This document shows, piece by piece, positions 1 to 9,466 of a stretch of 34,227 nucleotides of DNA (within the stretch, counting starts at the first letter, position 1; every line of letters starts with the position of its first letter). This DNA comes from Rhodobacter sp. (GTDB lineage: Bacteria; Pseudomonadota; Alphaproteobacteria; Rhodobacterales; Rhodobacteraceae), in contig JAPOUP010000083.1 in NCBI GenBank assembly GCA_026708635.1, forward strand, positions 1 through 34,227, written 5' to 3'. The position numbers were made by a program, and so were the translations under genes. The notes beneath the pieces were generated by a model. The model had not been told where the DNA came from. It did no database searches and worked only from the letters and a program-made list of their open reading frames with translations.

Positions 1-129
1 CCGCTCCATCCGGGGAAAGGCATCCGGTATGGACATTATAGCGGGAACCCGGGAGCTCGGGAATCATGATATCGCGTCCCTTTCCTCTTTCTGGCCCATG
101 AAACTGGATCATGCCGACCGTTCTTCGCC

Positions 130-291
130 TCAGCGGCTTACGGGTGACAGTCTGTCCCGGCGCAAGGCATGCAGCGACGGCCCCGAAACGGATTCCGGGC
201 TCTCTTCTGGAACCGCGTCTTCGCGGTGCGCGGCCATGTCGGCCCGTGGCCGGTCCAGCGACGCCGAAAGGTCGGCCCGCATCGTTTTCAT
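130..291 (-). CDS. Possible small ORF, 53 aa, function unknown
   Basis: A minus-strand frame opens with ATG at 291, preceded by a strong GGAGG Shine-Dalgarno sequence five bases upstream, and stops at 130-132. The 53-residue product is charged (many Arg, Asp and Glu) with no membrane segment or known motif. The same frame stays open upstream of the ATG and reads as a heptad-like, coiled-coil-looking segment (NALDRRTAVLEERMK), so it may instead be the tail of a decayed longer gene. Third codon positions are mostly G or C, as in the neighbours. I do not recognise the family; this could be chance. Confidence 0.2.
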   Translation of the reverse strand: MKTMRADLSASLDRPRADMAAHREDAVPEESPESVSGPSLHALRRDRLSPVSR

Positions 292-514
292 ACGTTCCTC
301 CAGAACCGCGGTCCGCCGGTCGAGCGCGTTAACGGTCAGGGCGCGGGCGTCAGTCCCGTGGCGGTCTCCGTTCCTCGAGACGTGCGGGGCGCACGTCTGG
401 AGCGTGCACGCTTTCCCGGATCGCGCCGGCGGACCGGGTGGTCTCCGCCCAGGTCGTTCGGGCTTTCCTTCCCTGATTGGCCCGCCCGCCGGGGAAGCAA
501 CCGACGGGCGATTG

Positions 515-531
515 CCCGAAAGGATTTCGGG
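515..531. terminator. Small hairpin downstream of pufC
   Basis: CCCGAAA and TTTCGGG form a perfect 7-bp stem around a 3-base loop, about 100 bases beyond the pufC stop. There is no U-tract after it in the minus-strand direction, so it is at best a weak or factor-assisted terminator or an mRNA 3' end stabiliser. Confidence 0.25.
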
Positions 532-632
532 TCACCGCAACGCGGGAGGCACGGGGAGAGGCGGAGCGTGGAGACCCGCCGCTTTCTGACGGGTGGTCGG
601 GCTGGAGCGGTTGCCGAAGGGAACTATACCCG

Positions 633-1772
633 TCAGCGGGCCCGGTCGTAGACCGGCGCTTCACCCGTCCGGAGCTCAGGCCAGTCAGCGATCACGTTCG
701 CGCCCTGAAGCGGCCGCTGATACCCTTTGTGGCAGGTGTTGCAGGCAAGCTTCGGCGCGTCGGCATGGACGGGACCCAGTCTGTTTGCGGGCAGCTCGTC
801 ACCGAGCGGTATGAGAAACTCGGTGTTGAGCTCCTGAACCATCGCGATGCCGAGACTTGCGATACTCCATTGCGGTGTAACTTCCGCACCATCGTAGAAC
901 GCACGGCTGTTATGGCAGAAAACGCAGTTCACGCCGAGGGAATTGGCGAAATGGTTCATGAGGGCGTAAGTGCGCTCCGTATCCTGTATACTGGGCACGT
1001 CACGGCCCGGGACGCCAGGCACCCGACTCTCTAGGTCATGGACGGCAATCGTCTCGAAATCGGCCAGGTATTTCTCCAATGCGTCCGATGGCAGGGATGT
1101 TGACTGGCTGATTTCCGTCGCGAGGTTCTGGTTCGCCGACCAGCCGGAGGTCGCGTTCGTGACCGGCGCGACACGATACCAGATCCCGCTCGGCACCGGC
1201 TCTCCCCGATGGCAGGTGAAACATGTCACCCCGACTTCCCCGTTGGCGCTGACGTGATCGTCCCAGTTCTCGTTTATGTTCCGGGTCATCTCGATCATGC
1301 GCCTTGAGACGACCTTGGTATATAATGAATCGTCGCCGTAAGTCTCGACATCACCGTCGCCGTGGCAGTATGCGCAGCCTTCGTCCGGCGATACCCATAG
1401 CGTGATGGCGTTCATCAGGCGGAGGAAATTGTCCTCGGTCAGTTCGCCCAGAACCGGGACATTCTCGTAAATGTCCCTGGCGAGCGCCTCGCCGCCCTCG
1501 GGTATGAATGGTTCATCGGAAACGATTTCCTCGATGTCCGGATCGGGTTGGGTTACGCTGCGGACGAACTCGGGCCGCGACATGCCCGTACCGCGCGGCC
1601 CGGTCTGCAGGCTGTCCGTCGCGAAAGGCTGGCCCAGAACGACAAGCGCGGCCAGACCGATCAGTCCGGCGCCCAGCGCGCCGAAGACGATGACGGGCCC
1701 GTAATAGTCCGTCGGATTGTTCGCGTTCCACTCACTGAACCATTCGGGGAATCGAAACCACTTCTCGAACAT
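633..1772 (-). CDS. pufC: PufC, tetraheme cytochrome subunit of the photosynthetic reaction centre
   Basis: This periplasmic cytochrome docks on PufLM and passes electrons from cytochrome c2 to the oxidised special pair. The 379-residue protein has four CxxCH heme motifs, with histidines at 137, 188, 287 and 348. Likely axial methionines are M120, M162, M272 and M311. H173 lies in the stretch that supplies the sixth ligand of the bis-His heme in the Blastochloris subunit (family knowledge). Residues about 24-48 form one hydrophobic segment. No lipobox cysteine is present, so the protein is probably held by an uncleaved N-terminal helix rather than a lipid anchor. The start at 1772 has an AAAGGAG ribosome site and lies 5 bases after the pufM stop. 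A longer open frame upstream overlaps pufM and is rejected. It is the last gene of the puf operon and takes the place pufX holds in Rhodobacter. Confidence 0.96.
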   Translation of the reverse strand: MFEKWFRFPEWFSEWNANNPTDYYGPVIVFGALGAGLIGLAALVVLGQPFATDSLQTGPRGTGMSRPEFVRSVTQPDPDIEEIVSDEPFIPEGGEALARDIYENVPVLGELTEDNFLRLMNAITLWVSPDEGCAYCHGDGDVETYGDDSLYTKVVSRRMIEMTRNINENWDDHVSANGEVGVTCFTCHRGEPVPSGIWYRVAPVTNATSGWSANQNLATEISQSTSLPSDALEKYLADFETIAVHDLESRVPGVPGRDVPSIQDTERTYALMNHFANSLGVNCVFCHNSRAFYDGAEVTPQWSIASLGIAMVQELNTEFLIPLGDELPANRLGPVHADAPKLACNTCHKGYQRPLQGANVIADWPELRTGEAPVYDRAR

Positions 1773-1777
1773 CGGGC

Positions 1778-2764
1778 CTACTCCTTTCCGATGAAGGCTT
1801 CGTACGAACCGTAGCTTTCGTATCCGAAACTGCCGTCGTAGGTCGGGGCGAAATAATGTTCCTGCGCCCATATGAACCAGTTGTCGACGACGGTACCGGT
1901 GAGCAGGATCCCGATTCCGCCGGTGAGCGGCGTAAGAACCGCGAACCACCAGGCCCAACGGTGGATTCCCTCCATCGTCGCGTTGAACCCCATGGTCCAG
2001 CGCCAGAAAAGCGCGGCCCGTTCGGTCGCCGTACCCCGATCGACGATCTGCTCGAGCTCGCGGTCACCGCCGTAACGGGCCACCGCGAGAATGGTGCCAC
2101 CGTGCATCGCGAACAAAAGCACCGATCCGTAAAGAAAGACGATCGAGAGACAGTGGAACGGATTGTAGTAGAGGTTGCCGTACCTGATCGAAAACGCGGT
2201 GGTCCAGTCAAGATGGGGGAAGATCCCGTAAGGCACCGCCTCGCTCCACGATCCCATCAGTATCGGGCGGAAGAGACCCAGAACGAGAAAAAGCCAGATC
2301 GCCGAACCGAATGCCCAGAAGATGTGTTTGCCCATCTTCTGTTCCGCGGCCAGCTGCCACGAGCGGTACCACCACGCCATGACCGAAAACAGCAGGAAGA
2401 AGCTGGCGATCAGGTACCAGCCACCGTCATCCAGGGGCGGGAACCGCAGACCGTATTCCGGGCTGGGTGGCTCAAGGGCGAGCCAGAAAAGTTGACGGAT
2501 CAGTTCGGGAATCGACCAGTCAACCTGCGCCAGCATGTTGAAACCGATGATGTTGAACCAGAGCAGGCCACTCGCCAGTGACACGACCCCCGCCATTCCG
2601 AGATTGACGGGACCGAGCTGCGCGTTTCCCAGCCAACCCAGCAGGGACGAGAAACCCGCGCCCTTCGTCCGGTCCCCGCTCAGCGTGCCGTAATCGTCCG
2701 TACCCATCTCCGCCGGTCCGCGGATCTGCACCTGATTGAAAATATTCTGGTATTCCGTGATCAT
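1778..2764 (-). CDS. pufM: PufM, reaction centre M subunit
   Basis: This five-helix membrane subunit forms the reaction-centre core with PufL and holds special-pair bacteriochlorophyll, QA and the non-heme iron. The product has 328 residues. The conserved ligands are all present, shifted by two from Rhodobacter sphaeroides numbering: H184 and H204 (chlorophyll ligands), and H221, E236 and H268 (iron ligands). The tail beyond the last helix (about 305-328) is longer than in PufX-type species. Such an extension is usual where a cytochrome subunit docks, which fits the pufC gene next door. The start lies 3 bases after the pufL stop, implying coupled translation. Confidence 0.98.
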   Translation of the reverse strand: MITEYQNIFNQVQIRGPAEMGTDDYGTLSGDRTKGAGFSSLLGWLGNAQLGPVNLGMAGVVSLASGLLWFNIIGFNMLAQVDWSIPELIRQLFWLALEPPSPEYGLRFPPLDDGGWYLIASFFLLFSVMAWWYRSWQLAAEQKMGKHIFWAFGSAIWLFLVLGLFRPILMGSWSEAVPYGIFPHLDWTTAFSIRYGNLYYNPFHCLSIVFLYGSVLLFAMHGGTILAVARYGGDRELEQIVDRGTATERAALFWRWTMGFNATMEGIHRWAWWFAVLTPLTGGIGILLTGTVVDNWFIWAQEHYFAPTYDGSFGYESYGSYEAFIGKE

Positions 2765-2767
2765 GAC

Positions 2768-3607
2768 TTACATCCCCGCCTGGCTGCCCCAGATCGGAAG
2801 CTCCAGCCACCAGTTCCACCATTCGGGCCAGCCACGGGTCCATACCGGACCCGAGATGATGATGCATACGGCCGAGAAAAACACCGCGTTGATCGCCAGA
2901 AGGAAACCCAGGCGGTGAATCCCGAGCGGGCCGATCGAGTAGCCTATGAAATCACGGAAGAACGTGTCCTCGTGGTCGGGCGTCTTGATCGCCTCTCCCT
3001 TTTCCGGGTTCGCGGCCGACAGAATCAGCGAACCGTGCAGCGCGAGCGCCAGACAGGTCGTGAAGAAAAGCGTGACGGCCAGCATATGCGCTGGATTGTA
3101 GTGGAAATGCAGGTAGGCGTAGCCGGTGTTCGACACCCAGTCGAGATGGCTGAAAATGCCGTATGGAAATCCATGCCCCCAGGCCCCCATCAAAAGCGGC
3201 CGGAATATCACCAGCGTCACATACGCCAGTATCGCGAAGCCGAAAGCGAACGGAACATGGTAGCCTATGCCCAGCTTTCTGCAGATTTCCACCTCGCGAA
3301 GGGCCCAGCTGCAGAAAGCCCCGACGGCGCAGATCGTGATGATCTGCCAGAGGCCACCTTCGTTCAGTGGCGCCGCGGACAGGCCATAGCTGAGATCGGG
3401 AGGCGCGATGTTTATCAGCCAGGGATTCCAGGTTCCCTGCTGCGCCGCGCCATAGAAAATCAGGACGGTTCCCAGAAGTCCGAAAAAGACCGTGGTCACC
3501 CCGAAGAAACCGACGTAGAACGGGCCGACCCAGAAATCAAAAAGATTCCCGCCGATCAACGTTCCGCCCGGAACCCGGTATTTTCTCTCGAAACTGAGCA
3601 ATGCCAT
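2768..3607 (-). CDS. pufL: PufL, reaction centre L subunit
   Basis: This is the five-helix L subunit, partner of PufM, carrying the active electron-transfer branch and the QB site. The product has 279 residues, the family's usual size. Key residues are present at +1 relative to R. sphaeroides: H154 and H174 (bacteriochlorophyll ligands), H191 and H231 (iron), and E213 and D214, equivalent to Glu L212 and Asp L213 in proton delivery to QB. It is separated from pufA by 115 bases that contain a strong hairpin, the usual arrangement that lets pufBA mRNA outlast pufLM mRNA. Confidence 0.98.
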   Translation of the reverse strand: MALLSFERKYRVPGGTLIGGNLFDFWVGPFYVGFFGVTTVFFGLLGTVLIFYGAAQQGTWNPWLINIAPPDLSYGLSAAPLNEGGLWQIITICAVGAFCSWALREVEICRKLGIGYHVPFAFGFAILAYVTLVIFRPLLMGAWGHGFPYGIFSHLDWVSNTGYAYLHFHYNPAHMLAVTLFFTTCLALALHGSLILSAANPEKGEAIKTPDHEDTFFRDFIGYSIGPLGIHRLGFLLAINAVFFSAVCIIISGPVWTRGWPEWWNWWLELPIWGSQAGM

Positions 3608-3672
3608 AATCCTTACCCCGCGATTGGCGGTTTGGCTGACCGGTGCAGGACCGCGCGTTTTCCCTTCGATTG

Positions 3673-3700
3673 CCGCGGGCAGCCGTTAGGCTGCCCGCGG
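3673..3700. terminator. pufA-pufL intercistronic hairpin
   Basis: A perfect 12-bp stem (CCGCGGGCAGCC and its complement) encloses a GTTA loop, 22 bases beyond the pufA stop on the minus strand. It has no U-tract. In Rhodobacter, hairpins at this place protect the 3' end of the pufBA transcript and give the excess of LH1 over reaction-centre polypeptides. The same role is inferred here from position and strength. Confidence 0.85.
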
Positions 3701-3722
3701 TTCTCGGGCTTGGCTTCCGTGG

Positions 3723-3890
3723 TCACTCCGATATGGCGATGCGGGATTCAGCGGCGGTTTCGAACCAGTTCAGTCCGTTCGATAGCACCACCAGATGAAT
3801 CAGCACCGCCAGGAGAAATAGGAAAACGCCCTGCGCGATAAACACACGGCGCGGATCGAAGATCAGCCAGATCTTGTAGAATCGTGCCAT
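3723..3890 (-). CDS. pufA: PufA, light-harvesting 1 alpha polypeptide
   Basis: This 55-residue antenna polypeptide has the LH1 alpha layout: a cytoplasmic N-terminus ([17 protein letters not shown]), one membrane helix at about 15-40, and H32 within a LIHLVVLS stretch as the bacteriochlorophyll ligand. NWFE follows at the periplasmic end. The ATG at 3890 is preceded by GGGAG, and the gene begins 10 bases after the pufB stop. It pairs with PufB in the ring around the reaction centre. Its abundance is probably set by the hairpin just downstream. Confidence 0.96.
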   Translation of the reverse strand: MARFYKIWLIFDPRRVFIAQGVFLFLLAVLIHLVVLSNGLNWFETAAESRIAISE

Positions 3891-3900
3891 CTCAATCTCC

Positions 3901-4050
3901 CTAGAACCACGGTGCCCAGAAGTAAGTGGCGATGTGTGCCACCAGCGCGATGAAGGCGAACAGCGTCAAGCCGCTCATATAAACCGCGTGCAACTCCTGA
4001 GCCTGCTCATCGTTGAGACCCGTAAAGGACAGGTCGTCGTTATCAGCCAT
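3901..4050 (-). CDS. pufB: PufB, light-harvesting 1 beta polypeptide
   Basis: This 49-residue LH1 beta chain has an acidic N-terminus, the family signature [19 protein letters not shown], one membrane helix at about 22-41, and H39 in [13 protein letters not shown] as the bacteriochlorophyll ligand. The ATG at 4050 has a strong GGAGGAAAG ribosome site. The frame is open for 13 more codons upstream, but that extension does not match the family and is rejected. It is followed by pufA after 9-10 bases. Confidence 0.96.
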   Translation of the reverse strand: MADNDDLSFTGLNDEQAQELHAVYMSGLTLFAFIALVAHIATYFWAPWF

Positions 4051-4167
4051 CAACTTTCCTCCGGAAGGTTTCTGCTGACTCCGCGACACCCTCGCGGCGG
4101 GGTCCGGGAAAGCTTCCCTCCCGGTTTCTGACGTCCCTGGGGACAGACAGTTCGAACGCGGCTTGCA

Positions 4168-4380
4168 TCAAGCCGAGAAAATTATCGGCGTGATCCGGTC
4201 CGCCTCGGCCCAGGCCCGGGCGAACGGACCGCGGACATTCAGTGAACGCCGGCGGATAACATGGACGATCCATCGCCACATCTTGAACGGAATCGCCAAA
4301 AGGAAAATCATCGCGAAATAGACATGGAACTCCATGCTCCGACGTCGTCTCGCACCGTAGCGTTGCGTTATGCCTGACAT
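4168..4380 (-). CDS. pufQ: PufQ, bacteriochlorophyll-related assembly protein
   Basis: PufQ is a small membrane protein required for normal bacteriochlorophyll production in Rhodobacter; its exact action is unsettled. The 70-residue product has one hydrophobic helix (about 18-40). Its C-terminal signature, GPFARAWAEADRITPIIF, closely matches the Rhodobacter capsulatus protein as I remember it. The start at 4380 has a GAGGAGG ribosome site and lies 21 bases after the bchZ stop, tying puf to bchCXYZ. A 117-base gap separates it from pufB. PufQ is found mainly in Rhodobacterales-type clusters and so helps place the organism. Confidence 0.92.
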   Translation of the reverse strand: MSGITQRYGARRRRSMEFHVYFAMIFLLAIPFKMWRWIVHVIRRRSLNVRGPFARAWAEADRITPIIFSA

Positions 4381-4401
4381 ATGGTCGTCCTCCTCAGTCA
4401 G

Positions 4402-5871
4402 TCAGTTGTCCCGTGGCCCGCTTCCAGCGGCATCCAGGGCCATAAGGGTTTCCACCACGACCCGCCCGTCGCCATGGGCAAGCGCGGCCCGCTCCGCGGC
4501 GTCACGAAGTGACTTGGCCGCGGAAATGCGGGTCAGAACGGGGTGTGTGGCGACAATGCGGTCAAGTGCCGCCTGGGCCTCGGGATCCCAGGGCATGTTA
4601 CGTCTCAGTCTCGCTGGCGTCGCCTCGGCGGCATCCATCTCGCTGGCGAGCGGCAATACATGAAAGAGCGCGTCGAAGAGGCCGTTGCATACCTCCTGCA
4701 CCAGATAGGTCGCGCCCGCGTAGCCCATCATCGGGGTTCCGGTGGCTCGCCGGATCGCGGCTCCCGGGAAAGACGCCGGAATGAACGCCGGCTGCGGTCC
4801 GTGACCGCCTTTCATCTCCGCCAGATAGATCTTCTCGTTTATGCTGCCGAGCACGATGAGGGGACGGTCCCTGAGCAGCAGGGCCCGCACCTCTTCGTTG
4901 TTGGTTTTCGCGCCCGCGGTTCTGGCGACCGCGAACGCGCAGGGCAATCCGAGATCGCTCTCGAGAAAATGACGGATGCCGCGCGCGTAGGTTTCGTTGG
5001 CGACGATCGCGAAAGACGCGGTCGCGAAGAAATCCTGGGTCACCGAGCGCCAGAGATCCCACAGTGGCTTGACCGTGCTGTGCTTCTCGCGCTCAATGAA
5101 AGGTTCCGGATCGACATCGAGAAGCTCACCCAGCGCGCGGAGGAACTTCGTCGTGCTGTCAAGGCCGATCGGGGCCTGCAGGTAAGGCTTGCCCAGAAGC
5201 TCGGAAAGACCGCGTCCAAACTCGCGGTACATGCAGATATTGACGTCCGCATTGACGAGGCCGCGCATCTCCGCCAAATGGGCGCCGATTGGCATGACCA
5301 TGTTGACTTCCACCCCGATCCCCTCGACCAGGCGGCGGATCTCGGCGAGGTCGGAGGGCATGTTGAACATTCCGTACATCGGACCGAGAATGTTGACGCG
5401 CGGCTTCGAACCCTTCTCCCTAACGGACTCTTTGGGCATTCGGCCCTTCGTCATGCCAAACTCGGTGAAGACCCATGTCATCGCCCGGTCGGCCGCTTCC
5501 CATTGATCCTCGTCGATGGTCCTCGGCAGGAAACGCTTGATTCCGGTGCCCTCGGGAGTGACTCCACCGCCGATCATCTCCGCGATCGAGCCCGTGACGA
5601 CCACCGCCGGCAGGGCCGGGTCCAGCGCGCCCCAGGCCCGTTTCATCGAACCCTCCGTACCGTCGCGACCGAGCTCTTCCTCGCCGAGACCGGTCACGGC
5701 GATCGGCAGTTCGTGGGGGGGCAGCGCGTCGGTGTAATGCAGGACGGACGTGACCGGCAGGTTCTCGCAGCCGACGGGACCGTCGATCACGACCTGCAGA
5801 CCCTTGACGGCGCAGAAGCAGTAAACCGCACCCCAGTATCCGCCCGCCCGGTCATGATCCTGGATCAGCAT
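4402..5871 (-). CDS. bchZ: BchZ, chlorophyllide a reductase subunit Z
   Basis: BchZ forms the catalytic component of chlorophyllide reductase with BchY. The nitrogenase-like enzyme reduces the B ring of chlorophyllide (C7-C8), using electrons from BchX. The product has 489 residues. Family marks include the N-terminal [13 protein letters not shown] stretch, C35 in [10 protein letters not shown] as a probable cluster ligand, and the [14 protein letters not shown] motif. The start at 5871 overlaps the bchY stop by one base (TGATG), implying coupled translation. A long open frame on the opposite strand is a shadow of this gene. Confidence 0.97.
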   Translation of the reverse strand: MLIQDHDRAGGYWGAVYCFCAVKGLQVVIDGPVGCENLPVTSVLHYTDALPPHELPIAVTGLGEEELGRDGTEGSMKRAWGALDPALPAVVVTGSIAEMIGGGVTPEGTGIKRFLPRTIDEDQWEAADRAMTWVFTEFGMTKGRMPKESVREKGSKPRVNILGPMYGMFNMPSDLAEIRRLVEGIGVEVNMVMPIGAHLAEMRGLVNADVNICMYREFGRGLSELLGKPYLQAPIGLDSTTKFLRALGELLDVDPEPFIEREKHSTVKPLWDLWRSVTQDFFATASFAIVANETYARGIRHFLESDLGLPCAFAVARTAGAKTNNEEVRALLLRDRPLIVLGSINEKIYLAEMKGGHGPQPAFIPASFPGAAIRRATGTPMMGYAGATYLVQEVCNGLFDALFHVLPLASEMDAAEATPARLRRNMPWDPEAQAALDRIVATHPVLTRISAAKSLRDAAERAALAHGDGRVVVETLMALDAAGSGPRDN

Positions 5872-7436
5872 CAGATCATCCGCTCCGCTTCCCTGGAACG
5901 CGCCGCCCTGTCGAGTTTCCTCTGGTGCAGCGCGCGAAAATCCGGCCTCAGGTTCGGGTCGCCTTCCCAGATGCCGGCGCTGTCGCCATCACCCACACCG
6001 GAAAAGAAATCCCGCATCCGTTCCATACGGTCCTTTCCGGCGATGGCGGAATTGACCACGTCGATCAGGCTGCCCGCGCCGGCGGGACCCATTAGCGGCC
6101 GGGCGGAAATCAGGTTGGTGAAATACAGCGCGGGAACGCCGAGCTCCTTGGCCTTCTGGACCACGGGAGTCGTTCCGATGGCGAGGCTCGGACGCAGCGC
6201 CTCCATGGCCGCGCAGTCGTCCTCCAGCGAGACGCGGAACCTGACCGCCGCGCCCTTGCCCTCAAGCCACTCGGCGTCCGCCGCGTTCCACGGCGTCTTC
6301 GGACAGGCCGTGCCCACGTAAGGAACGCTGGCGCCGCTCTCGATCAGAAGTCGCGCCACGAGAAGCTCGCTGCCTTCATAACCCGATACCGTCACGCTTC
6401 CGTCAATCCGGGCCTGTGACAATGCCTCCCTGATGGCCGGGAGGAACGCGTTCTGGGACGCGGCCACCCGTTTCGGGGGCAGTCCGAGGGCGTCGCCGAC
6501 CCCGGCAAGCCAGGCCGCGGTGCCGTCATGGCCCACGGGCGCCGAACCGACGACCGCGCGTCCGCTCGCCTCGAACTCACGGACCGCCGAAGTGTAGAAC
6601 GGATGCGTCGCCGCCACCGCGCCGCAGTCAAGCGCGGCGTAAAGCTCCCGCCACTCGCGGCACGGCACGACAGGACCCGCCGCCAGACCCATGGGCGCGA
6701 GCATCTGGCCGATCATTACCGGATCGGCGGGGAACATTTCGCCCAGCAGTGATACGGTGGGCAGATCCGAGACGCCGGCTTCGGGCCGGGCGACGGGTCC
6801 CGCCTCGATCTCCCGGCGCGCGTAGTTCAGCATCGCGCCGGCGAGCACGTCCTTTGCCTCGGCGTGTGTCGGAACGCCAAAACCCGGCACGTCGATTCCA
6901 ACGATCCGCACCCCGTTTATCTCATCCGGAAGAAGCCTCAGCGGGACGCCCGACGCGGTCGGCACGCATAGGTTGGTAACCACGATCGCGTCGAATCTCT
7001 CCGGGTCGGCGAGATCGTGGACACCATCCCGTATGTCCTCAAAGAGCTTTCCGGTCACCAGGGTTTCCGAACTGAACGGCACATAGCCGACCGAACGCCG
7101 CGCGCCGTAGAAATGGCTGACGAACGTCAGTCCATAGACACAGCAGGCCGAACCCGACAGCACCGTCGCAACGCGCCTCATCCGCAGCCCCACGCGCAGC
7201 GAACCGAAGGCCGGACACATGGACTGCGGTTTGTCGTGCGGGCCCTGCGGGTAGTCAGCGGCGAAACGGTCAAGCAGCTCTGACTGACCGGCCTCCCGGG
7301 CGGCGAGCTCCATCGTCGCGCCCGAGTGACAGCCGGACGCCGGGGCCCCCGGGATCGGCTCCGGCGCGTCCGGCCGGGCTTCGCCGTGGATTACCTGGAC
7401 GTCGGCCGCGTCATCGTAAGTGACTTCACTTTTCAC
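5871..7436 (-). CDS. bchY: BchY, chlorophyllide a reductase subunit Y
   Basis: BchY is the second catalytic subunit of chlorophyllide reductase. C74 (MCPAFG), C98/C99 (SGSACCVYG) and C157 (NLCVPTASG) match family cluster-ligand positions. The frame is open far into bchX, but that part is antisense-like and matches nothing. I place the start at GTG 7436, directly after the bchX stop (TGATGTG). The ATG formed by this overlap is unusable because TGA follows it at once. This gives 521 residues, the normal family size, with conserved homology beginning near residue 35 ([12 protein letters not shown]). Confidence 0.94.
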   Translation of the reverse strand: MKSEVTYDDAADVQVIHGEARPDAPEPIPGAPASGCHSGATMELAAREAGQSELLDRFAADYPQGPHDKPQSMCPAFGSLRVGLRMRRVATVLSGSACCVYGLTFVSHFYGARRSVGYVPFSSETLVTGKLFEDIRDGVHDLADPERFDAIVVTNLCVPTASGVPLRLLPDEINGVRIVGIDVPGFGVPTHAEAKDVLAGAMLNYARREIEAGPVARPEAGVSDLPTVSLLGEMFPADPVMIGQMLAPMGLAAGPVVPCREWRELYAALDCGAVAATHPFYTSAVREFEASGRAVVGSAPVGHDGTAAWLAGVGDALGLPPKRVAASQNAFLPAIREALSQARIDGSVTVSGYEGSELLVARLLIESGASVPYVGTACPKTPWNAADAEWLEGKGAAVRFRVSLEDDCAAMEALRPSLAIGTTPVVQKAKELGVPALYFTNLISARPLMGPAGAGSLIDVVNSAIAGKDRMERMRDFFSGVGDGDSAGIWEGDPNLRPDFRALHQRKLDRAARSREAERMI

Positions 7437-7437
7437 A

Positions 7438-8439
7438 TCAGGCCTCGTCGTAGACAACTTCCAGGCTCTGTTTCGGCGCGGCGTTCTTGCCCCGCATGTC
7501 CTGTTCGGTCGCCGGCTCCAGCACGACGCCCGCTCCCGTTTGGTCACTGTCGAACAGTTCCAGAAGCGCGTCCTGGCTAAGCGCCTGCGGCTGAAGCGGC
7601 GCGGCTTCGGCCACGTTGGTCCCCAGTTCGGCGAACAGCGGTCCCCAGGATCCGCTTTCGGTACCGACAATCTGGTAGTTCGCGGACTTCCTGCGGAGAT
7701 CCTCATCCGCCGGAATCGACGCCAGAACCGGAATGTCGACGGCCCGGGCGAACGCCTGCGCCTCTCCGGTCCCGTCATCCTTGTTGATGACCAGTCCCGC
7801 GACCCCGACATTGCCGCCAAGTTTGCGGAAATACTCCACGGCGGAGCATACGTTGTTCGCCACATATAGAGACTGGAGGTCATTCGAACCGACAAGTATT
7901 ACCTTCTGCGCCATGTCGCGGGCGATCGGCAGGCCGAAACCGCCGCAGACCACGTCGCCGAGAAAGTCCAGCAGGACGAAATCGAAATCCCAGTCGTGGA
8001 ATCCGAGTTTCTCAAGCAGCTCGAAACCATGGATGATGCCGCGGCCGCCGCAGCCGCGCCCGACTTCGGGACCGCCAAGTTCCATGGCGAAGACGCCATT
8101 GCGCTTGAAGCAGACATCGCCGATGCGGACCTCTTCGCCCGCCAGCTTCTTCCGGGTCGATGTCTCGATGATCGTCGGGCACGCCTTGCCGCCGAACAGC
8201 AGGCTGGTCGTATCCGATTTCGGATCACAGCCGATGAGAAGCACGCGCTTGCCCTGTTCGGCCATCATGTGGCTGAGATTGGCCAGCGTAAAGGACTTTC
8301 CGATGCCACCCTTTCCATAGATCGCGATGATCTGGGTTTTCTTGGTCACCTCACCCTTCGGCACTTCCGGGGGCGGCTCGGCGGCCTCGTCGCGGAGACG
8401 GTCACCGTAGTTCCCGAATTGCCAGGCTTGATCCTTCAT
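7438..8439 (-). CDS. bchX: BchX, chlorophyllide a reductase iron protein
   Basis: BchX is a NifH-like ATPase dimer carrying one 4Fe-4S cluster; it delivers electrons to BchYZ. The 333-residue protein has the P-loop GKGGIGKSF at 42-50, cluster cysteines C130 (GRGCGGRGI) and C165 (DVVCGGFG), and an N-terminal extension of about 35 residues, as usual for BchX compared with BchL. Its start overlaps the bchC stop (ATGA), with a GAAGGA ribosome site inside bchC. The paralogue BchL is also in this window. Confidence 0.97.
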   Translation of the reverse strand: MKDQAWQFGNYGDRLRDEAAEPPPEVPKGEVTKKTQIIAIYGKGGIGKSFTLANLSHMMAEQGKRVLLIGCDPKSDTTSLLFGGKACPTIIETSTRKKLAGEEVRIGDVCFKRNGVFAMELGGPEVGRGCGGRGIIHGFELLEKLGFHDWDFDFVLLDFLGDVVCGGFGLPIARDMAQKVILVGSNDLQSLYVANNVCSAVEYFRKLGGNVGVAGLVINKDDGTGEAQAFARAVDIPVLASIPADEDLRRKSANYQIVGTESGSWGPLFAELGTNVAEAAPLQPQALSQDALLELFDSDQTGAGVVLEPATEQDMRGKNAAPKQSLEVVYDEA

Positions 8440-9377
8440 TTCACGTCCTTCCAGTTAAGGATCATCTTTAGGCACTCTGGCTCCTCGAAGGCCCGCGGAT
8501 AGGCCTGCCGGGCGTCCGTCGCCGGGCATTGATGCGTGATGAGACCGCCAAGCGAGAGAACCCCGTTCTCGACCATGGCCCGGGTCGCGGCCATATCATC
8601 CGGCTTCCATTCAGCCGCCACGCGTATCCGGGCCTCTTTCATGAAAGCGGGGGGATAGAAAAAGCTGAGCGGTTCGGAATAGAAACCGCACAGGACGATC
8701 TCTCCGCCCCGGGCGATCCGTCCGATCAGGTCGTTCAGGAGGCCGCCGTTTCCGCTGGCGTCATATATTGACCGGTAGTCACGGCGCGGGTCGTCCTCAG
8801 GGTGACGGACCTCATAGCCGGTGGCGCCGCGCCGCCGCCCGGCGTTGACTTCCCATACCGTCGGGGCGGGACCGCCCGCGGCGACCGTGATCCGCGCGAG
8901 CAACCGGCCCAGGACGCCGTGACCGACGATCAGTTCCGGGAAGTTCCGGTCCGTTGCGGCGATGGCGTGCCGCGCCGTGGCGGCCAGCGCCAGCAGCGTG
9001 GCCTCCGCTCCCATCTCCCGGTCAACCCGGGTCACGCGACCGGCCGGTGCGACAACGCGTTTCGAGGACGCGCCGAAAAGACCGCGCGCTGCCGCGAAAC
9101 AGTCGGCGCCGGGCACGAAGACCCGCTCACCCGCCCGAAAGCCCGTTCGGGAACCCGCCTCCAGCACGGTGCCGACGGCCTCGTAGCCAGGTACCAGCGG
9201 ATAGCCCATGCCGGGAAACTCCGGCATCGTGCCATTCCAGAACAGCTTCTCGGTACCTGTGGAAATTCCGGAGTGGCTGACTTCAACGACGAGATCCCCG
9301 GGGCCCGGCTCGACCAGGTCCAGGGTTTCGAGCGAAAGCGACTTCGCTTCCTCAATAAGAACGGCCACTGTGTCCAA
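8436..9377 (-). CDS. bchC: BchC, bacteriochlorophyllide dehydrogenase
   Basis: BchC oxidises the 3-hydroxyethyl group of bacteriochlorophyllide to the 3-acetyl group of bacteriochlorophyll a. It belongs to the zinc-type alcohol dehydrogenase family: [25 protein letters not shown] and a nucleotide-binding region after GHGVLG. The frame is open to 9446, but TTG at 9377 is the best start. A perfect AGGAGGT lies 6 bases upstream, the protein then begins DTVAVLIEE like other BchC proteins, and the length becomes 313 residues. The longer version would run into the promoter and PpsR sites. It is the first gene of the bchCXYZ-puf unit. Confidence 0.93.
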   Translation of the reverse strand: MDTVAVLIEEAKSLSLETLDLVEPGPGDLVVEVSHSGISTGTEKLFWNGTMPEFPGMGYPLVPGYEAVGTVLEAGSRTGFRAGERVFVPGADCFAAARGLFGASSKRVVAPAGRVTRVDREMGAEATLLALAATARHAIAATDRNFPELIVGHGVLGRLLARITVAAGGPAPTVWEVNAGRRRGATGYEVRHPEDDPRRDYRSIYDASGNGGLLNDLIGRIARGGEIVLCGFYSEPLSFFYPPAFMKEARIRVAAEWKPDDMAATRAMVENGVLSLGGLITHQCPATDARQAYPRAFEEPECLKMILNWKDVK

Positions 9378-9440
9378 AGCGATACCTCCTCTAAGGCTGC
9401 GTCCCGGCGCTTTGGCTTCCACACGGACGCACCCGATATA

Positions 9441-9458
9441 TGTCACTTTAATCTGACA
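9441..9458. promoter_or_regulatory. PpsR/CrtJ operator 1 of bchC
   Basis: An exact TGT-N12-ACA palindrome, the known binding consensus of the photosynthesis repressor PpsR/CrtJ. It lies 64 bases upstream of the bchC TTG start and covers the probable -10 element (TAAAGT on the minus strand, 9445-9450). It is 8 bases from the second site, the tandem spacing described for Rhodobacter bchC. PpsR itself is encoded at 29150-30565. Confidence 0.85.
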
Positions 9459-9466
9459 AAACGGAC

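Larger units (their letters stand above)
1..632. other. Non-coding stretch downstream of pufC
   Basis: About 630 bases follow the pufC stop codon. Several overlapping frames are open on both strands, as expected in GC-rich DNA, but none gives a protein I recognise. The stretch holds a small hairpin at 515-531, a doubtful 53-codon minus-strand ORF at 130-291, and a perfect TATAAT hexamer on the minus strand at 35-40. That hexamer could be the -10 element of a gene lying to the left of the window, but no good -35 partner is visible. No dxs, pufX or carotenoid gene, which often follow puf operons, is seen here. Confidence 0.6.

Noticed and set aside
29-651. Overlapping plus-strand open frames of 160-186 codons at the left edge
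   Set aside because: They overlap each other and the pufC end. Their composition is Arg/Ser/Gly/Pro-rich as expected of GC-rich shadows, and no motif is recognisable.
1773-1958. Upstream extension of pufC
   Set aside because: It overlaps pufM, is Arg-rich and non-homologous, and the ATG at 1772 has the ribosome site.
4543-6321. 592-codon plus-strand open frame
   Set aside because: It lies antisense to bchZ and bchY, whose proteins are clearly recognised, and its translation shows no known domain.
7437-7895. Upstream extension of bchY
   Set aside because: It lies wholly inside bchX in another frame; conserved BchY sequence starts after the GTG at 7436.
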